Shown here piece by piece: positions 9,369-17,638 of a stretch of DNA of 64,000 bases (position 1 is its first letter; each line of letters begins with the position of its first letter). Where the stretch lies: assembly GCA_020639135.1 (NCBI GenBank), contig JACKHE010000007.1, positions 62,001 through 126,000 on the forward strand, in the 5' to 3' direction. Below the pieces are notes generated by a model. That model saw only the letters and a program-made list of their open reading frames with translations. It was not told the origin of the DNA and searched no databases. This DNA comes from Phycisphaeraceae bacterium. Lineage in GTDB: Bacteria; Planctomycetota; Phycisphaerae; Phycisphaerales; UBA1924. The translations under genes were made by a program, and so were the position numbers.

Positions 9369-10636
9369 GCCAGCGCACACAAACGATCGTCGTGGTCCTC
9401 GTCGCGGCGGCGCTGACGCTGCTGGCGTGGCTGACCGGGCCGGCGCCGGTTGTCGATCCCCGATTCGCCGACCTCGGCGCCCCGCTGACGCCGGCGCTGA
9501 CGGACCCGGCGCAGGTCGCCTCGCTGGAGATCATCGCCTACAGCGACGCCGACGCCAGGCACCGCGCGCTGCGCATCGTCTTCGACGGGCAGCGCTGGGT
9601 CGTGCCCAGCGCCTTCGACTACCCGGCCGACGACGCGACGAAGATCGCGCAGGCCGCGTCGATGTTCGTCGGGCTGACGCGCGAGGCGGTCGTCTCCGAC
9701 CAGCGGATCGACCACGCGGCGCTGGGGCTCGTCGATCCCACCGACGAGAGCGGCGACCCCGCGGGCCGGGGTGTGCGCATCACCATCGCCGGCGACCAGG
9801 GTCAGTCCCTGGCGGACCTCGTCATCGGCAGGGCCACAGAACCGGGATCGCGGCAGCGGTTCGTCAGGCTGGTCGGCTCCGACCGCGCCTACCGCGCGAC
9901 GTTCCCGGCGGACCTGGAATCGGCGCTGTCGGTCAACCTCGCCGACTGGGTCGATCCCGCGCTGCTCCGGATCGATCCCGCGTCGATCACCAGCATCGAG
10001 ATCGACGCGTCGTCGGTGGACGAGGCGCAGGGGCGACGCGTCGAGGGCGCCCGCACCACGATCGTCAGGCTGGCCGGCGGCGGCGGCTGGGGTCTCAGTC
10101 CACCCGGGGAACCGCTCGACACGAGCGAGTGCGATGCGTTCGCGCGGCGGATCGCCGGGTTGCGGCTGGTCGGCGTCGAGCCGATGCCGGCGAAGCTCCG
10201 GGCGATGCTCACCGGCGACACGACCAACGCGGCGCTGGATGCCAACGACCTGCGCCGTCTCGCGACGGCCGGCTACTTCATCTCGCCCCAGGGAAGGCTG
10301 CTCCCCAACGCCGGGACGCTCCAGATCCGTACGGCGGATGGCCTGATTTACACACTCTGGTTCGGCGAGGTCGCCGAGTCGATCAACGACCGGGCCCCGA
10401 TCTTCCCGGGGGATGAAGAAGAGAGCTCGGCAGCGGAGTCGAGGACGACCCGGCGCGTGCTGGTGACCGTGCAGGCGGCCGATCCCGACGCCCCCGGCGC
10501 GCAGGAACCGCTGCAGGCGGCGCTGCGCCGGCTGGCGCGGTGGTGGTTCACGATCGACGAGTCTGATTTCCGAGCGCTCCGCCCCGCCGAATCGGGGCTC
10601 ACCGAGCAGACCCGACCGGAGCAACCCGCCGGCTGA
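9365..10636 (+). CDS. DUF4340 domain-containing membrane-anchored protein
   Basis: The product has 423 residues with one N-terminal membrane helix (IVVVLVAAALTLLAWLTG) and a long extracytoplasmic region. The segment WVVPSAFDYPADDATKIAQAASMFVGLTREAVVS, with its repeated beta modules, is typical of DUF4340, which regularly follows gldG-like genes in exporter operons. Its start overlaps the previous stop by four bases (ATGA). The likely role is a periplasmic partner of the GldAFG-type transporter; no enzymatic motif is seen. Confidence 0.8.
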   Translation: MSQRTQTIVVVLVAAALTLLAWLTGPAPVVDPRFADLGAPLTPALTDPAQVASLEIIAYSDADARHRALRIVFDGQRWVVPSAFDYPADDATKIAQAASMFVGLTREAVVSDQRIDHAALGLVDPTDESGDPAGRGVRITIAGDQGQSLADLVIGRATEPGSRQRFVRLVGSDRAYRATFPADLESALSVNLADWVDPALLRIDPASITSIEIDASSVDEAQGRRVEGARTTIVRLAGGGGWGLSPPGEPLDTSECDAFARRIAGLRLVGVEPMPAKLRAMLTGDTTNAALDANDLRRLATAGYFISPQGRLLPNAGTLQIRTADGLIYTLWFGEVAESINDRAPIFPGDEEESSAAESRTTRRVLVTVQAADPDAPGAQEPLQAALRRLARWWFTIDESDFRALRPAESGLTEQTRPEQPAG

Positions 10637-10655
10637 GCCGTGGTAGAGTCGGGCG

Positions 10656-11468
10656 ATGCCGACTCCCCGACACGGACGTTCACGCGGGTTCACCCTGATC
10701 GAACTGCTGGTGGTGATCTCGATCATCGCGCTGCTGATCGGGATCCTGATCCCCTCGCTCGGCGCAGCGCGGGACTCGGCCAGGTCGCTCCGCTGCGGGA
10801 CGAACCTCAACCAGATCGGCGTGGCGCTGTCGATGTACATCCCCGAGCACCGCGAGGCGCTGCCGCAGGTGCGCATCGACCCGGGGACAAACGAGCCCGT
10901 CGAGGCGCCGAACGGGTTCAACATCGGTTCGCTCTTCGGGGGCAAGAAGGGCCTGCTCCCGGTGTACGGGATCAACACGGTCGGCGCCGACCGCAGGCCG
11001 CTCAACGCGTACCTCGGTGGCGGGTTCGGCCCGGACGACGAAGTCGAATACTTCAGCGACCCCTCCGACGGGGGCACGACCGACCCATTCCTGAGCTTCT
11101 TCCCCTTCATCGATCCCACCAGCACGATGTACGACCTCGTCGGGACGAGCTACAACCTCAACGATCACGCGCCGGACACCGACCCGATGGGCGAGATCTA
11201 CCCCACGCTCATCCCGCCCGAGGGCGGCATCATGCCGCCGGTCGCCAACACCAGCCGCACCTGGGTCTGCGGCGATCAGCCGATTTACAACTTCGACGAC
11301 GGCGGCGACCGGGGCCAGCGCTGGCACCACGGCAAGGTGCAGGCGAACCTGCTCTTCCTGGACAACCATGTGGGGCTCGGGCTGCCCGTGCCCGAAGGGC
11401 CGCGGCACACGACCGAGGACTACACCTTCCTGCCCACGCCCGACTGGCTCGAGCAGTTCACCCCCTGA
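10656..11468 (+). CDS. pseudopilin-like protein with H-X9-DG-type tail
   Basis: The N-terminus is a prepilin signal: basic residues, then G before FTLIELLVVISIIALLIGILIP, for cleavage and N-methylation by prepilin peptidase. The rest is an extracytoplasmic domain ending with a WHHGKVQANLLFLDNHVG motif, a variant of the H-X9-DG element common in planctomycete paralogue families, with DN in place of DG. Such proteins occur in large numbers in Planctomycetota and their role is unclear. A TAGAGT box at 10644-10649 sits only 6 bases before the ATG, so the mRNA may be nearly leaderless. Length is 270 residues. Confidence 0.85.
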   Translation: MPTPRHGRSRGFTLIELLVVISIIALLIGILIPSLGAARDSARSLRCGTNLNQIGVALSMYIPEHREALPQVRIDPGTNEPVEAPNGFNIGSLFGGKKGLLPVYGINTVGADRRPLNAYLGGGFGPDDEVEYFSDPSDGGTTDPFLSFFPFIDPTSTMYDLVGTSYNLNDHAPDTDPMGEIYPTLIPPEGGIMPPVANTSRTWVCGDQPIYNFDDGGDRGQRWHHGKVQANLLFLDNHVGLGLPVPEGPRHTTEDYTFLPTPDWLEQFTP

Positions 11469-11489
11469 ACGCGATGCGAGAATCGCGGC

Positions 11490-11813
11490 TCAGGGCGTGA
11501 CGAGCGTGACGACGCCGGTGGTGTTGTCGTAGAGGAACGAGTACCCGGGAGGGAGCTTCATCTGCTTGTTGGTCTGGAAGGTCAGGTCATCGAGCGTCCC
11601 GGGGAAGGCGTTGTTCTGCACCCGGTACATCTCGACGGCCTTCTCAACCGAGTTGAGCGTGGCCTGCGCGGCGGTCTGCTGCGCATTGTCGAGGTGGTGA
11701 CTGACCAGCGGGAGCACGATTGCCGCGAGCACGCCGAGGATGACGATGACGATCATCAGGTCGATGAGCGTGAAGCCCTGACGGCCCCTGACGTTGAATC
11801 TGCGTCCGATCAT
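11490..11813 (-). CDS. GspG-like pseudopilin with Asp at position +5
   Basis: Short (107 residues) type II secretion-style major pseudopilin: a basic leader ending in G, then FTLIDLMIVIVILGVLAAIVLP, followed by a helix and a small C-terminal beta part (MYRVQNNAFPGTLDDLTF) resembling GspG. The residue at +5 after the cleavage site is Asp, where nearly all major pseudopilins have Glu. No other type II secretion genes are adjacent. It converges with the pseudopilin at 10656. Another leftward pseudopilin (25537-26064) is encoded 14 kb away. Confidence 0.85.
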   Translation of the reverse strand: MIGRRFNVRGRQGFTLIDLMIVIVILGVLAAIVLPLVSHHLDNAQQTAAQATLNSVEKAVEMYRVQNNAFPGTLDDLTFQTNKQMKLPPGYSFLYDNTTGVVTLVTP

Positions 11814-11915
11814 TCGAGAGTCCTCCCGGGCGCCGTGGCGCCGTCTCCCCCGCCAATCGGCGATGGGGCGGAAGGACTTGATGGGGCAGGCGCGTGCGGG
11901 GTCCGGGAATCGCCG

Positions 11916-13112
11916 TCACATCCCGCGCAACCCCTCGCGGGCGAGCATCAGCTCCAGCGTCTGCGCGACCAGGTCCACGTCCCGGTCGGTCATGTTGTTG
12001 TGGAACGGCAGGGCGATCGTCCGCCGGCTGACGCTCTCGGCGATCGGGAAGTCCCCGGGCTTGTGCCCGAAGGCGTTGCGGACGTGCGGCTGGAGGTGGA
12101 TGCACGGGAAATAGTCGGCGCACCCGATGTCGTGGCGGCGCATGCCCGCCATGATCCGGTCGCGTTCCTCGCGGGAGAACTCGTTCGTGAGCCGGACGAC
12201 GTACACGAACCAGCTCATCGACTCGGCGTCGTCGATGTTGGGCAGGACCAGGCGGTGCTCGCTCAGGAGCCTCCGGGTGTAGCGTTCGACGACCTCGCGG
12301 CGTTTGCGGAGGATCTCGTCAAGCCGCCGCATCTGCGCCACGCCCAGAGCAGCGCTCAGTTCATTCATGCGGTAGTTGAACCCGAGCCGCTCGAACGAGA
12401 GCCACGAGGCCCCGCTGCCCCCGGGGGGCGGGTCGTGCCTGGAGAGGTCAACCCGGGACACCGCCCGGCCCTGGTTGCGCATCGATCGGCACAGGTCGGC
12501 CAGGCGGTCGTCGTCGGTGACGATCATCCCGCCCTCGCCGGTGGTGATCTGCTTGTTGGGGTAGAACCCGAAGACCCCGACGCGCCCGTAGGCGCCGATG
12601 TTGCGCCGCCCGCTTTTCGAGCAGCCGCGCCCCCCGAGGCCCTCGCACGAGTCCTCGATGAGCGGGATCTCGTGCCGGGCGGCGATGGTGCGGTACGCCT
12701 CCATGTGGGTGGGGTCGCCAAACACCTCGACGGCGAGGATCGCCTTGGTGCGAGGCGTGATCGCCGCCTCGACCTGGGCGGGGTCCATGTTCAGGGAAGT
12801 GGGATCGATATCGACAAAGACCGGCCTGGCCCCGACGTAGAGGATGCAGTTGGTCGAGGCGATGAAGCTGAAGGGCGTGGTGATGACCTCGTCGCCGGGA
12901 CCGATGCCCAGCGCCAGCAGCGACAGGTGCAGCCCGGCGGTCCCCGTGGAGACGCCGACCGCGTGTGTTGTCCCCACCCGGTCGGCGACCAGGCGCTCGA
13001 ACTCCTCCAGGACCGGCCCGATGGAGAGCCGGCCCGATCGCAGCACGCGGACGACCTCGTGGATCTCCGCCTCGGTGATGTCGGGGCTGCTCAGCGGGAT
13101 CTCGTCAAACAT
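11916..13112 (-). CDS. DegT/DnrJ/EryC1/StrS family PLP-dependent sugar aminotransferase
   Basis: Transfers an amino group to a nucleotide-linked keto-sugar, usually for cell-surface glycans. The PLP lysine lies in FYPNKQITTGEGG (Lys187), and the family landmarks STGTAGLHLSLLALGI, TPFSFIASTNCI and EDSCEGLG are present. The frame is open to 13244, but ATG 13112 (MFDEIPLSSPDITEAEI) coincides with the conserved family start and gives 398 residues, the normal size. A second ATG at 13181 is possible. It lies downstream of dnaA on the same strand with no other glycan genes beside it. Confidence 0.9.
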   Translation of the reverse strand: MFDEIPLSSPDITEAEIHEVVRVLRSGRLSIGPVLEEFERLVADRVGTTHAVGVSTGTAGLHLSLLALGIGPGDEVITTPFSFIASTNCILYVGARPVFVDIDPTSLNMDPAQVEAAITPRTKAILAVEVFGDPTHMEAYRTIAARHEIPLIEDSCEGLGGRGCSKSGRRNIGAYGRVGVFGFYPNKQITTGEGGMIVTDDDRLADLCRSMRNQGRAVSRVDLSRHDPPPGGSGASWLSFERLGFNYRMNELSAALGVAQMRRLDEILRKRREVVERYTRRLLSEHRLVLPNIDDAESMSWFVYVVRLTNEFSREERDRIMAGMRRHDIGCADYFPCIHLQPHVRNAFGHKPGDFPIAESVSRRTIALPFHNNMTDRDVDLVAQTLELMLAREGLRGM

Positions 13113-13245
13113 GGGCGCATCGGGCTCGGTGTTGGGCGTGTGCAGGGGATCGAGGTGGATCGCGATCGCTCGGCGGAGCATACCCAATCGGCGGATCGGA
13201 ACCGCCGGGTTGAGTCCCGGTCGCCGGCGATCGTCTTCGGGCATC

Positions 13246-15033
13246 TCAGATCCGCTCCGCCCCGTCGAGCAGGGTTCGCCGCAGGCGGTCGAACATGGAT
13301 TCGATGGTCACGCCCTCGAAGGCCGGGCCGACGTCGCAGTGACGCCGCTCGGCGATCTGCCGCTCGATGCGCTGCCTCGCGGTGATGACCGAGGAGTGGT
13401 TGGGCCGGTTCATGGCCCTGGCGATCTCGGGGTAGCTTCGGGAGGTCAGGTCCTTGGCGAGGTGGACGATCAGGCCCCTGGCGAGCACCACTTTCTTGTG
13501 CCGGCCCCGGCCCAGCACCTCGGAGCTCTCAACACCCAGCGCGCGCGTCACCGCCTCGGTGATCGTCTCGATCTGGATCGGCTTGATCGGGGGCCGGGCG
13601 GCGTTCGGCTTGCCGAGCGCCTGCTCGACGAGGCTCAGCGAGAGCCGCTGGTCCATCCGCCCGATCCCGGGGAGCCTGCGGACGGCGTCGAGCGTCGTGA
13701 TGGCGCCCACCAGGTTCCGCACCGAGCCCTCGGACCTCTGGGCGATCGCCGCGGAGACACCCGGGGCCAGTTCCAGGCCGCGGCGCGCCGCGAGCCGCTC
13801 GACGATGCGCGTGCGCATCGGCTCATCCGGCAACCCGACCTCGACGACCATCCCGGAGAGCAGCCTCGACGAGAGCTCCTTGGACAGGCGGCGGATCAGC
13901 GAGGGGTGCTCGTCGGTGACGAGGACGATCCGCGCTCCGCGCAGACCCAGTGTGTCGAACGTGTGCAGGAACTCCGTCTGCGTCGCGGTCTTGTTCGACA
14001 GGAAGTGGACATCGTCGATGCACAGCATGTCCAGGCGCCGGCGCCGGGAGCGGAAGCGGTCGATGCTCGACGTGCGGATCGCCGTGATGTACTCGTTCGT
14101 GAACGACTCCGCGGTGGTGCAGTGGATGCGCGCCCCGGGCAGCGTCTGGGCGAACCGCGCGGCGATCCCGTTCATCAGGTGCGTCTTGCCCAGGCCGCAG
14201 GCGCCGTGCACCACGAGCAGGTTGAACGGCGGCGCCTGAGCGGCGTCGGCGATGGCGCAGGCGGACTCGTACGCGAGCGCGTTGCTCTGGCCCACGACGA
14301 AGTCATCGAGCAGGAATCTCGGTCGGACGCGGATCGTCGCGGGGGTTCGCGGCTCCGGTGCGGACGCGCGCCAGGCGCCGGATCGATCCAGGCGCCTCGG
14401 GGGGGCGGGGCTCGGCGTGGGAGGAGGATCGCCGTCGCTTCCCGCCGCCTCCCGAGGACGATCGTTCCCGGTGGCGTGTCCTGCCGGATCGCCCCCCGGG
14501 GTGTCGGGTGTCGCGGTCTGTGGGAGGGTCTCCCGGATCGCTCCACAGGATTGTTCGATCGACCCGCCGTCCGGATCCACTTGAAACTCGACAATCGCCC
14601 CCGGGTCGCCGGTGAGCTCACGAACGGCGCGCGTGAACGATTGGCCGTGCCTCCGATCGAGCAGATCGGCGACAAACGGGTTGTTCACGACGATGGCGTA
14701 GTGATCGTGCTCCCTCCGGATCCTCGGTGACTGGGGGAAGTACCGGGACGCGCGCTCGGGGCCGATCAGTTCGGTCAGGCGCTGCGTGATCCGATTGGAG
14801 AGATCATCGGTCGATCGTTCGCGCTTGGTCTGCACACGGCGGACTGCGGTGTGCGGGGGGATCGGGCGTGCGCTCGGAGCGGCTGAGAGACTCGGCAACG
14901 ATGGACCCTTCCGTGAGCGGCCCCGGGATCGGGAATCCCGGAGCAGATTCAACGCGGCGTCTGGCCGCGGTGGCGACGTGGAGGCCGAGTCCTTTCGTGA
15001 CCGAAGCGAGGTGTGATCGATGGCGTCAGCCAT
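13246..15033 (-). CDS. dnaA: chromosomal replication initiator protein DnaA
   Basis: AAA+ initiator with all parts: a domain I-like region (THE segment STDDLSNRITQRLTELIG to AVRELTGDPG), a low-complexity domain II rich in Pro, Asp and Gly, and the ATPase with Walker A GACGLGKTH and Walker B MLCIDDVHFL. The DNA-binding domain carries the DnaA signature RSYPEIARAMNRPNHSSVI, which reads DnaA boxes. From ATG 15033 the product is 595 residues, long for DnaA because of about 65 Arg/Ser/Pro-rich residues before domain I. A GTG at 14835 would give 529 residues and may be the true start. dnaN, recF and gyrB are not adjacent, which is common in planctomycetes. mnmG, often origin-linked, is 11 kb away. 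Confidence 0.93.
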   Translation of the reverse strand: MADAIDHTSLRSRKDSASTSPPRPDAALNLLRDSRSRGRSRKGPSLPSLSAAPSARPIPPHTAVRRVQTKRERSTDDLSNRITQRLTELIGPERASRYFPQSPRIRREHDHYAIVVNNPFVADLLDRRHGQSFTRAVRELTGDPGAIVEFQVDPDGGSIEQSCGAIRETLPQTATPDTPGGDPAGHATGNDRPREAAGSDGDPPPTPSPAPPRRLDRSGAWRASAPEPRTPATIRVRPRFLLDDFVVGQSNALAYESACAIADAAQAPPFNLLVVHGACGLGKTHLMNGIAARFAQTLPGARIHCTTAESFTNEYITAIRTSSIDRFRSRRRRLDMLCIDDVHFLSNKTATQTEFLHTFDTLGLRGARIVLVTDEHPSLIRRLSKELSSRLLSGMVVEVGLPDEPMRTRIVERLAARRGLELAPGVSAAIAQRSEGSVRNLVGAITTLDAVRRLPGIGRMDQRLSLSLVEQALGKPNAARPPIKPIQIETITEAVTRALGVESSEVLGRGRHKKVVLARGLIVHLAKDLTSRSYPEIARAMNRPNHSSVITARQRIERQIAERRHCDVGPAFEGVTIESMFDRLRRTLLDGAERI

Positions 15034-15417
15034 CGGGCCGAGCGGGCGCACCGAGATCGCGACTGCACCGGCGATCCGTTCGCCGCAACAGGGGATCAAC
15101 GACTGCCTCGACTCGACTCCTGATCCGGGGCCGTCCCTCTCAACGTGACGTCTGGCCCGGGATGAATCACACACTGCAACCGCCGACCGGTTCCGTGATC
15201 GACGATCGAGGAATGTACGGAACCACAACCTGTGGGACAAGCGCACGTTTTCTGCGCGGGCGCTTGACACCGACGCGGGGGCTTGGATGACCGCGACTTA
15301 GCGTCGGAAAAAAAAAGTAATCCACTGATCGTGGGGTTCACCCACGCCGGAGTGGAAAACCTTTGGATACCGCGCGGGCGGTTCGGATCACCCGTTCCAC
15401 ACTGGAAAAACAGTGTA
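15034..15417. other. 384-base gap upstream of dnaA with dyads, possible origin or dnaA control region
   Basis: No gene is supported here. The right part contains a run of nine A's (about 15308-15316), a hairpin with arms CGTGGG and CCCACG around GTTCA (15330-15346), AGTGGAAAA at 15351-15359 (reverse strand TTTTCCACT, one base off a DnaA-box variant), and the hairpin at 15399-15416. TGTGGGACA at 15231-15239 is a poor box match. This could be the dnaA promoter with autoregulatory sites, or part of oriC, but the box matches are too weak to decide. Confidence 0.35.
15399..15416 (-). terminator. hairpin just after the acetyltransferase stop
   Basis: Perfect arms ACACTG and CAGTGT surround GAAAAA (TTTTTC on the minus strand). 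It begins one base after the stop of the leftward GNAT gene. The T-run is in the loop and not after the stem, so it is an atypical terminator. It may instead belong to the dnaA upstream region. Confidence 0.4.
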
Positions 15418-16356
15418 TTACGCGATCGGGCGCACGTACGCCGCGCGTCGTTCGAAGCAGGCGAAGCCCGCGCGCTCGTACAGGCGCTGGGCGGGGATGT
15501 TCCGCTCGTCCACCGCGCACGTCACGGGATCGGGGTGCTTGCGCAGGGTGTGATGCAGGGCGAGATCGAGCAGCCTCGATGCGACGCCCCGGCCCCGGAC
15601 CGGGGGGGCGATCCCCAGGTACACCAGCTCGCTGTGCCGCTGCGCAGGGCAGGGGTTGAACAGGGCGGCGCCCATGGGTTCGCCCTGATCCCTCAAGAGC
15701 CACCACAACTCCGGGTCCCACACCCCGGTCGCCCGGTGGCTGGCGATGACATCCCGGGTGCGGCGCAGGCCGCACAACTCGGGGCAGTCGAGCGTCTTCT
15801 CGTAGGATCGCTCCAGGGCGACGATCAGGTCGGCATCATCGATCGGGTTGACGCGCTCGACTGAAACCCCCGCCGGCCAGCCGGAATCCGGCGATGGGGG
15901 GGATTCGATCGGACGCGGCGGCCTGCGGAGGTACTGCAACGTCCCGGCGCTGATGAACGACGAGGCCAGGAGCGCCTGGCGCGCGCCGGCTTCATCGAGA
16001 CCGATGATGGCCTGCGCCAGGCCCGCGGTCGCCGGCGCATTGGCCAGGGCGGCGTTGATGGCTCCGGCGAGCTCGGCGATGCGGTCGGCGTCTCGCTCCG
16101 ATGGGCTGGAGGCAAAGACCACCAGGGTCCTGCCGGCGCCGGGCACGAGCAGGCAGGCCTCCCGGACCGCGTTCGCGCCTGGATCGACGGACCCCCAGAG
16201 GTTGGAGAGGTCGATGCCGTGCCGGACCGCCGCTTCGAGCATCTGCCGCCCCGCGGCCTCATCGCCCCGGCCGAATGGCTCGGAAATCAGCAGGGCCGCG
16301 GCCCTGGCGCGGAGTCTGGTGGGGATCCGTGAGATGGTGACGTGCGTAGAAGACAA
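15418..16356 (-). CDS. GNAT-family N-acetyltransferase
   Basis: The C-terminal 150 residues are a GNAT fold: SELVYLGIAPPVRGRGVASRLL contains the acetyl-CoA pyrophosphate loop (RGRGVA), followed by VDERNIPAQRLYERAGF. The N-terminal half is a degenerate GNAT-like or family-specific domain. The substrate is unknown. A TTG at 16356 preceded by GGAAC gives 312 residues. An ATG at 16467 would extend it across a good divergent promoter (16404-16431) and is considered less likely. Confidence 0.72.
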   Translation of the reverse strand: MSSTHVTISRIPTRLRARAAALLISEPFGRGDEAAGRQMLEAAVRHGIDLSNLWGSVDPGANAVREACLLVPGAGRTLVVFASSPSERDADRIAELAGAINAALANAPATAGLAQAIIGLDEAGARQALLASSFISAGTLQYLRRPPRPIESPPSPDSGWPAGVSVERVNPIDDADLIVALERSYEKTLDCPELCGLRRTRDVIASHRATGVWDPELWWLLRDQGEPMGAALFNPCPAQRHSELVYLGIAPPVRGRGVASRLLDLALHHTLRKHPDPVTCAVDERNIPAQRLYERAGFACFERRAAYVRPIA

Positions 16357-16403
16357 GACGGTGTTCCGTGTGAGGCGGCGCCCCGGTGGCGTCTCGTGCG
16401 GCG

Positions 16404-16431
16404 TTGACGGGGGGCCGACCGTCCCTAGACT
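16404..16431 (+). promoter_or_regulatory. sigma-70-like promoter for the secreted protein gene
   Basis: TTGACG (16404-16409), a 16-base spacer, then TAGACT (16426-16431), about 77 bases before the ATG at 16509. This is the best two-box promoter seen in the window. It lies in the gap between the divergent acetyltransferase gene and this gene. Confidence 0.6.
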
Positions 16432-16508
16432 ACCGATCCCGGCGATTCGGTAGGCCGCCGGGATCATCCACTGACCAGAATCCAGCCCTTGTGAGACCCC
16501 AAGTGCGC

Positions 16509-17129
16509 ATGATCCGAGCCCTCATCCTGACCGCGGTCGCCGCGATACTCGCTCTGTCCGCCCCAGCGCAGGTCCAGGCGGCCCCAGAGCCGTCCCCGGT
16601 CCCGACACGGTGGCAGCTCGATCTGCGGCCCGGCCCGCTGCGGATCGCCACAGTCATCGACGAGACCGGTCTTCCCAGGGCGTACTTCTACCTGACCTAC
16701 GACGTCGTGAACAACACCGGGCATGACATCTTCTTCGCCCCGTCCTTCGAGCTGGCTTCCGAGGACGGCGAGATCCGCCTCGCGGGCAAAGGGGTGCCCT
16801 CGGTCGTCACCAACGAGCTTCTGGCCCGGCTTCGTGACCCGCTCCTGCTGGATCAGATCTCGATGGCCACCGCCGGGGAGCTGCTCCAGGGCGAGGAGAA
16901 CGGGCGATCCGGGCTGGTGATCTGGCCCGCCGACGGGCTGAAGGTGGACGAGATCAAGGTCTTCGCGATGGGCTTCAGCGGGGAGACCCGGACCATCACC
17001 AAACCGGACACCGGAGAACAGGTCACCCTCCGCAAGACCCTGATGATGATCCACGAGACCCCCGGCGAGATCACCGGAAAAGGGGACCGGCCCCTGCACC
17101 GCACCAGCCAGCGCTGGATTCTGCGGTAG
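16509..17129 (+). CDS. secreted protein of unknown function
   Basis: The product has 206 residues with a clear Sec signal peptide (MIRALILTAVAAILALSAPA, then a Q-A cleavage region). The mature part is beta-rich: FYLTYDVVNNTGHDIFFAPSF suggests an immunoglobulin-like sandwich domain. No catalytic motif was recognised. A GTG two codons upstream (16503) is an alternative start. It is followed by rpmA 79 bases downstream, with a separate TATATT box between them, so the two are probably independent units. Confidence 0.75.
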   Translation: MIRALILTAVAAILALSAPAQVQAAPEPSPVPTRWQLDLRPGPLRIATVIDETGLPRAYFYLTYDVVNNTGHDIFFAPSFELASEDGEIRLAGKGVPSVVTNELLARLRDPLLLDQISMATAGELLQGEENGRSGLVIWPADGLKVDEIKVFAMGFSGETRTITKPDTGEQVTLRKTLMMIHETPGEITGKGDRPLHRTSQRWILR

Positions 17130-17208
17130 TCGATGTCTATATTCCCGCCGCTCGGCGCGACTGGACCGCGCCGGGGTGGACACTGTTTCAGGCTGAGGAT
17201 TCAGATCA

Positions 17209-17484
17209 ATGGCTCATAAGAAGGGACAGGGCTCGTCCAAGAACGGACGCGACTCGAACCCGCAGTACCGCGGCGTCAAGCTCTACGGCGGCGAGTTCGC
17301 TAGGGCCGGTTCGATCATCGTTCGCCAGGTCGGCACCCCGCTCAAGGCAGGCTACATGGTCTCGCGCGGCAAGGATGACACGCTCTTCGCCCTGTGCGAC
17401 GGCAACGTGGTCTTCCAGGGGCGCACGGTGCACGTGAACCCCGCCGATGCGACCACGCCCCGGCCCAAGCACCTCGTCGCCTGA
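17209..17484 (+). CDS. rpmA: 50S ribosomal protein L27
   Basis: Protein of the large subunit near the peptidyl-transferase centre. The N-terminus MAHKKGQGSSKNGRDSN and the core GSIIVRQVGTPLKAG are canonical, with no cleavable N-terminal extension. Length is 91 residues. GAGG lies 11 bases before the ATG and TATATT at 17138-17143 is a likely -10 box. rplU normally precedes rpmA directly, but here it is 32 kb away. A strong terminator follows, so rpmA appears to be a single-gene unit. Confidence 0.97.
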   Translation: MAHKKGQGSSKNGRDSNPQYRGVKLYGGEFARAGSIIVRQVGTPLKAGYMVSRGKDDTLFALCDGNVVFQGRTVHVNPADATTPRPKHLVA

Positions 17485-17511
17485 ACCACCCGCGACCGCA
17501 GCATTCCCGCG

Positions 17512-17539
17512 CCCGCGATCCTCGGATCGCGGGTTTTTT
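17512..17539 (+). terminator. rho-independent terminator of rpmA
   Basis: Perfect 9-bp stem CCCGCGATC/GATCGCGGG with a 4-base loop, followed by six T's. It lies 28 bases after the rpmA stop. Confidence 0.9.
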
Positions 17540-17638
17540 CTTGGCCACGGGGCGCCGGAGCGGGTCGATCCGGCGATCTGATACACTCGCCCCCTGTCGT
17601 TACTCCGCATCGATTCTCCCGCAACACGAGGGATCGGC

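Noticed and set aside
6549..9380. 943-codon minus-strand open frame opposite the GldF-GldG gene
   Set aside because: Arg/His/Asp-rich translation with no motif; the plus strand carries the clear transporter genes with ATGA overlaps.
15264..15292. TTGACA at 15264 as a promoter
   Set aside because: No -10-like box at the right spacing, and no plus-strand gene follows.
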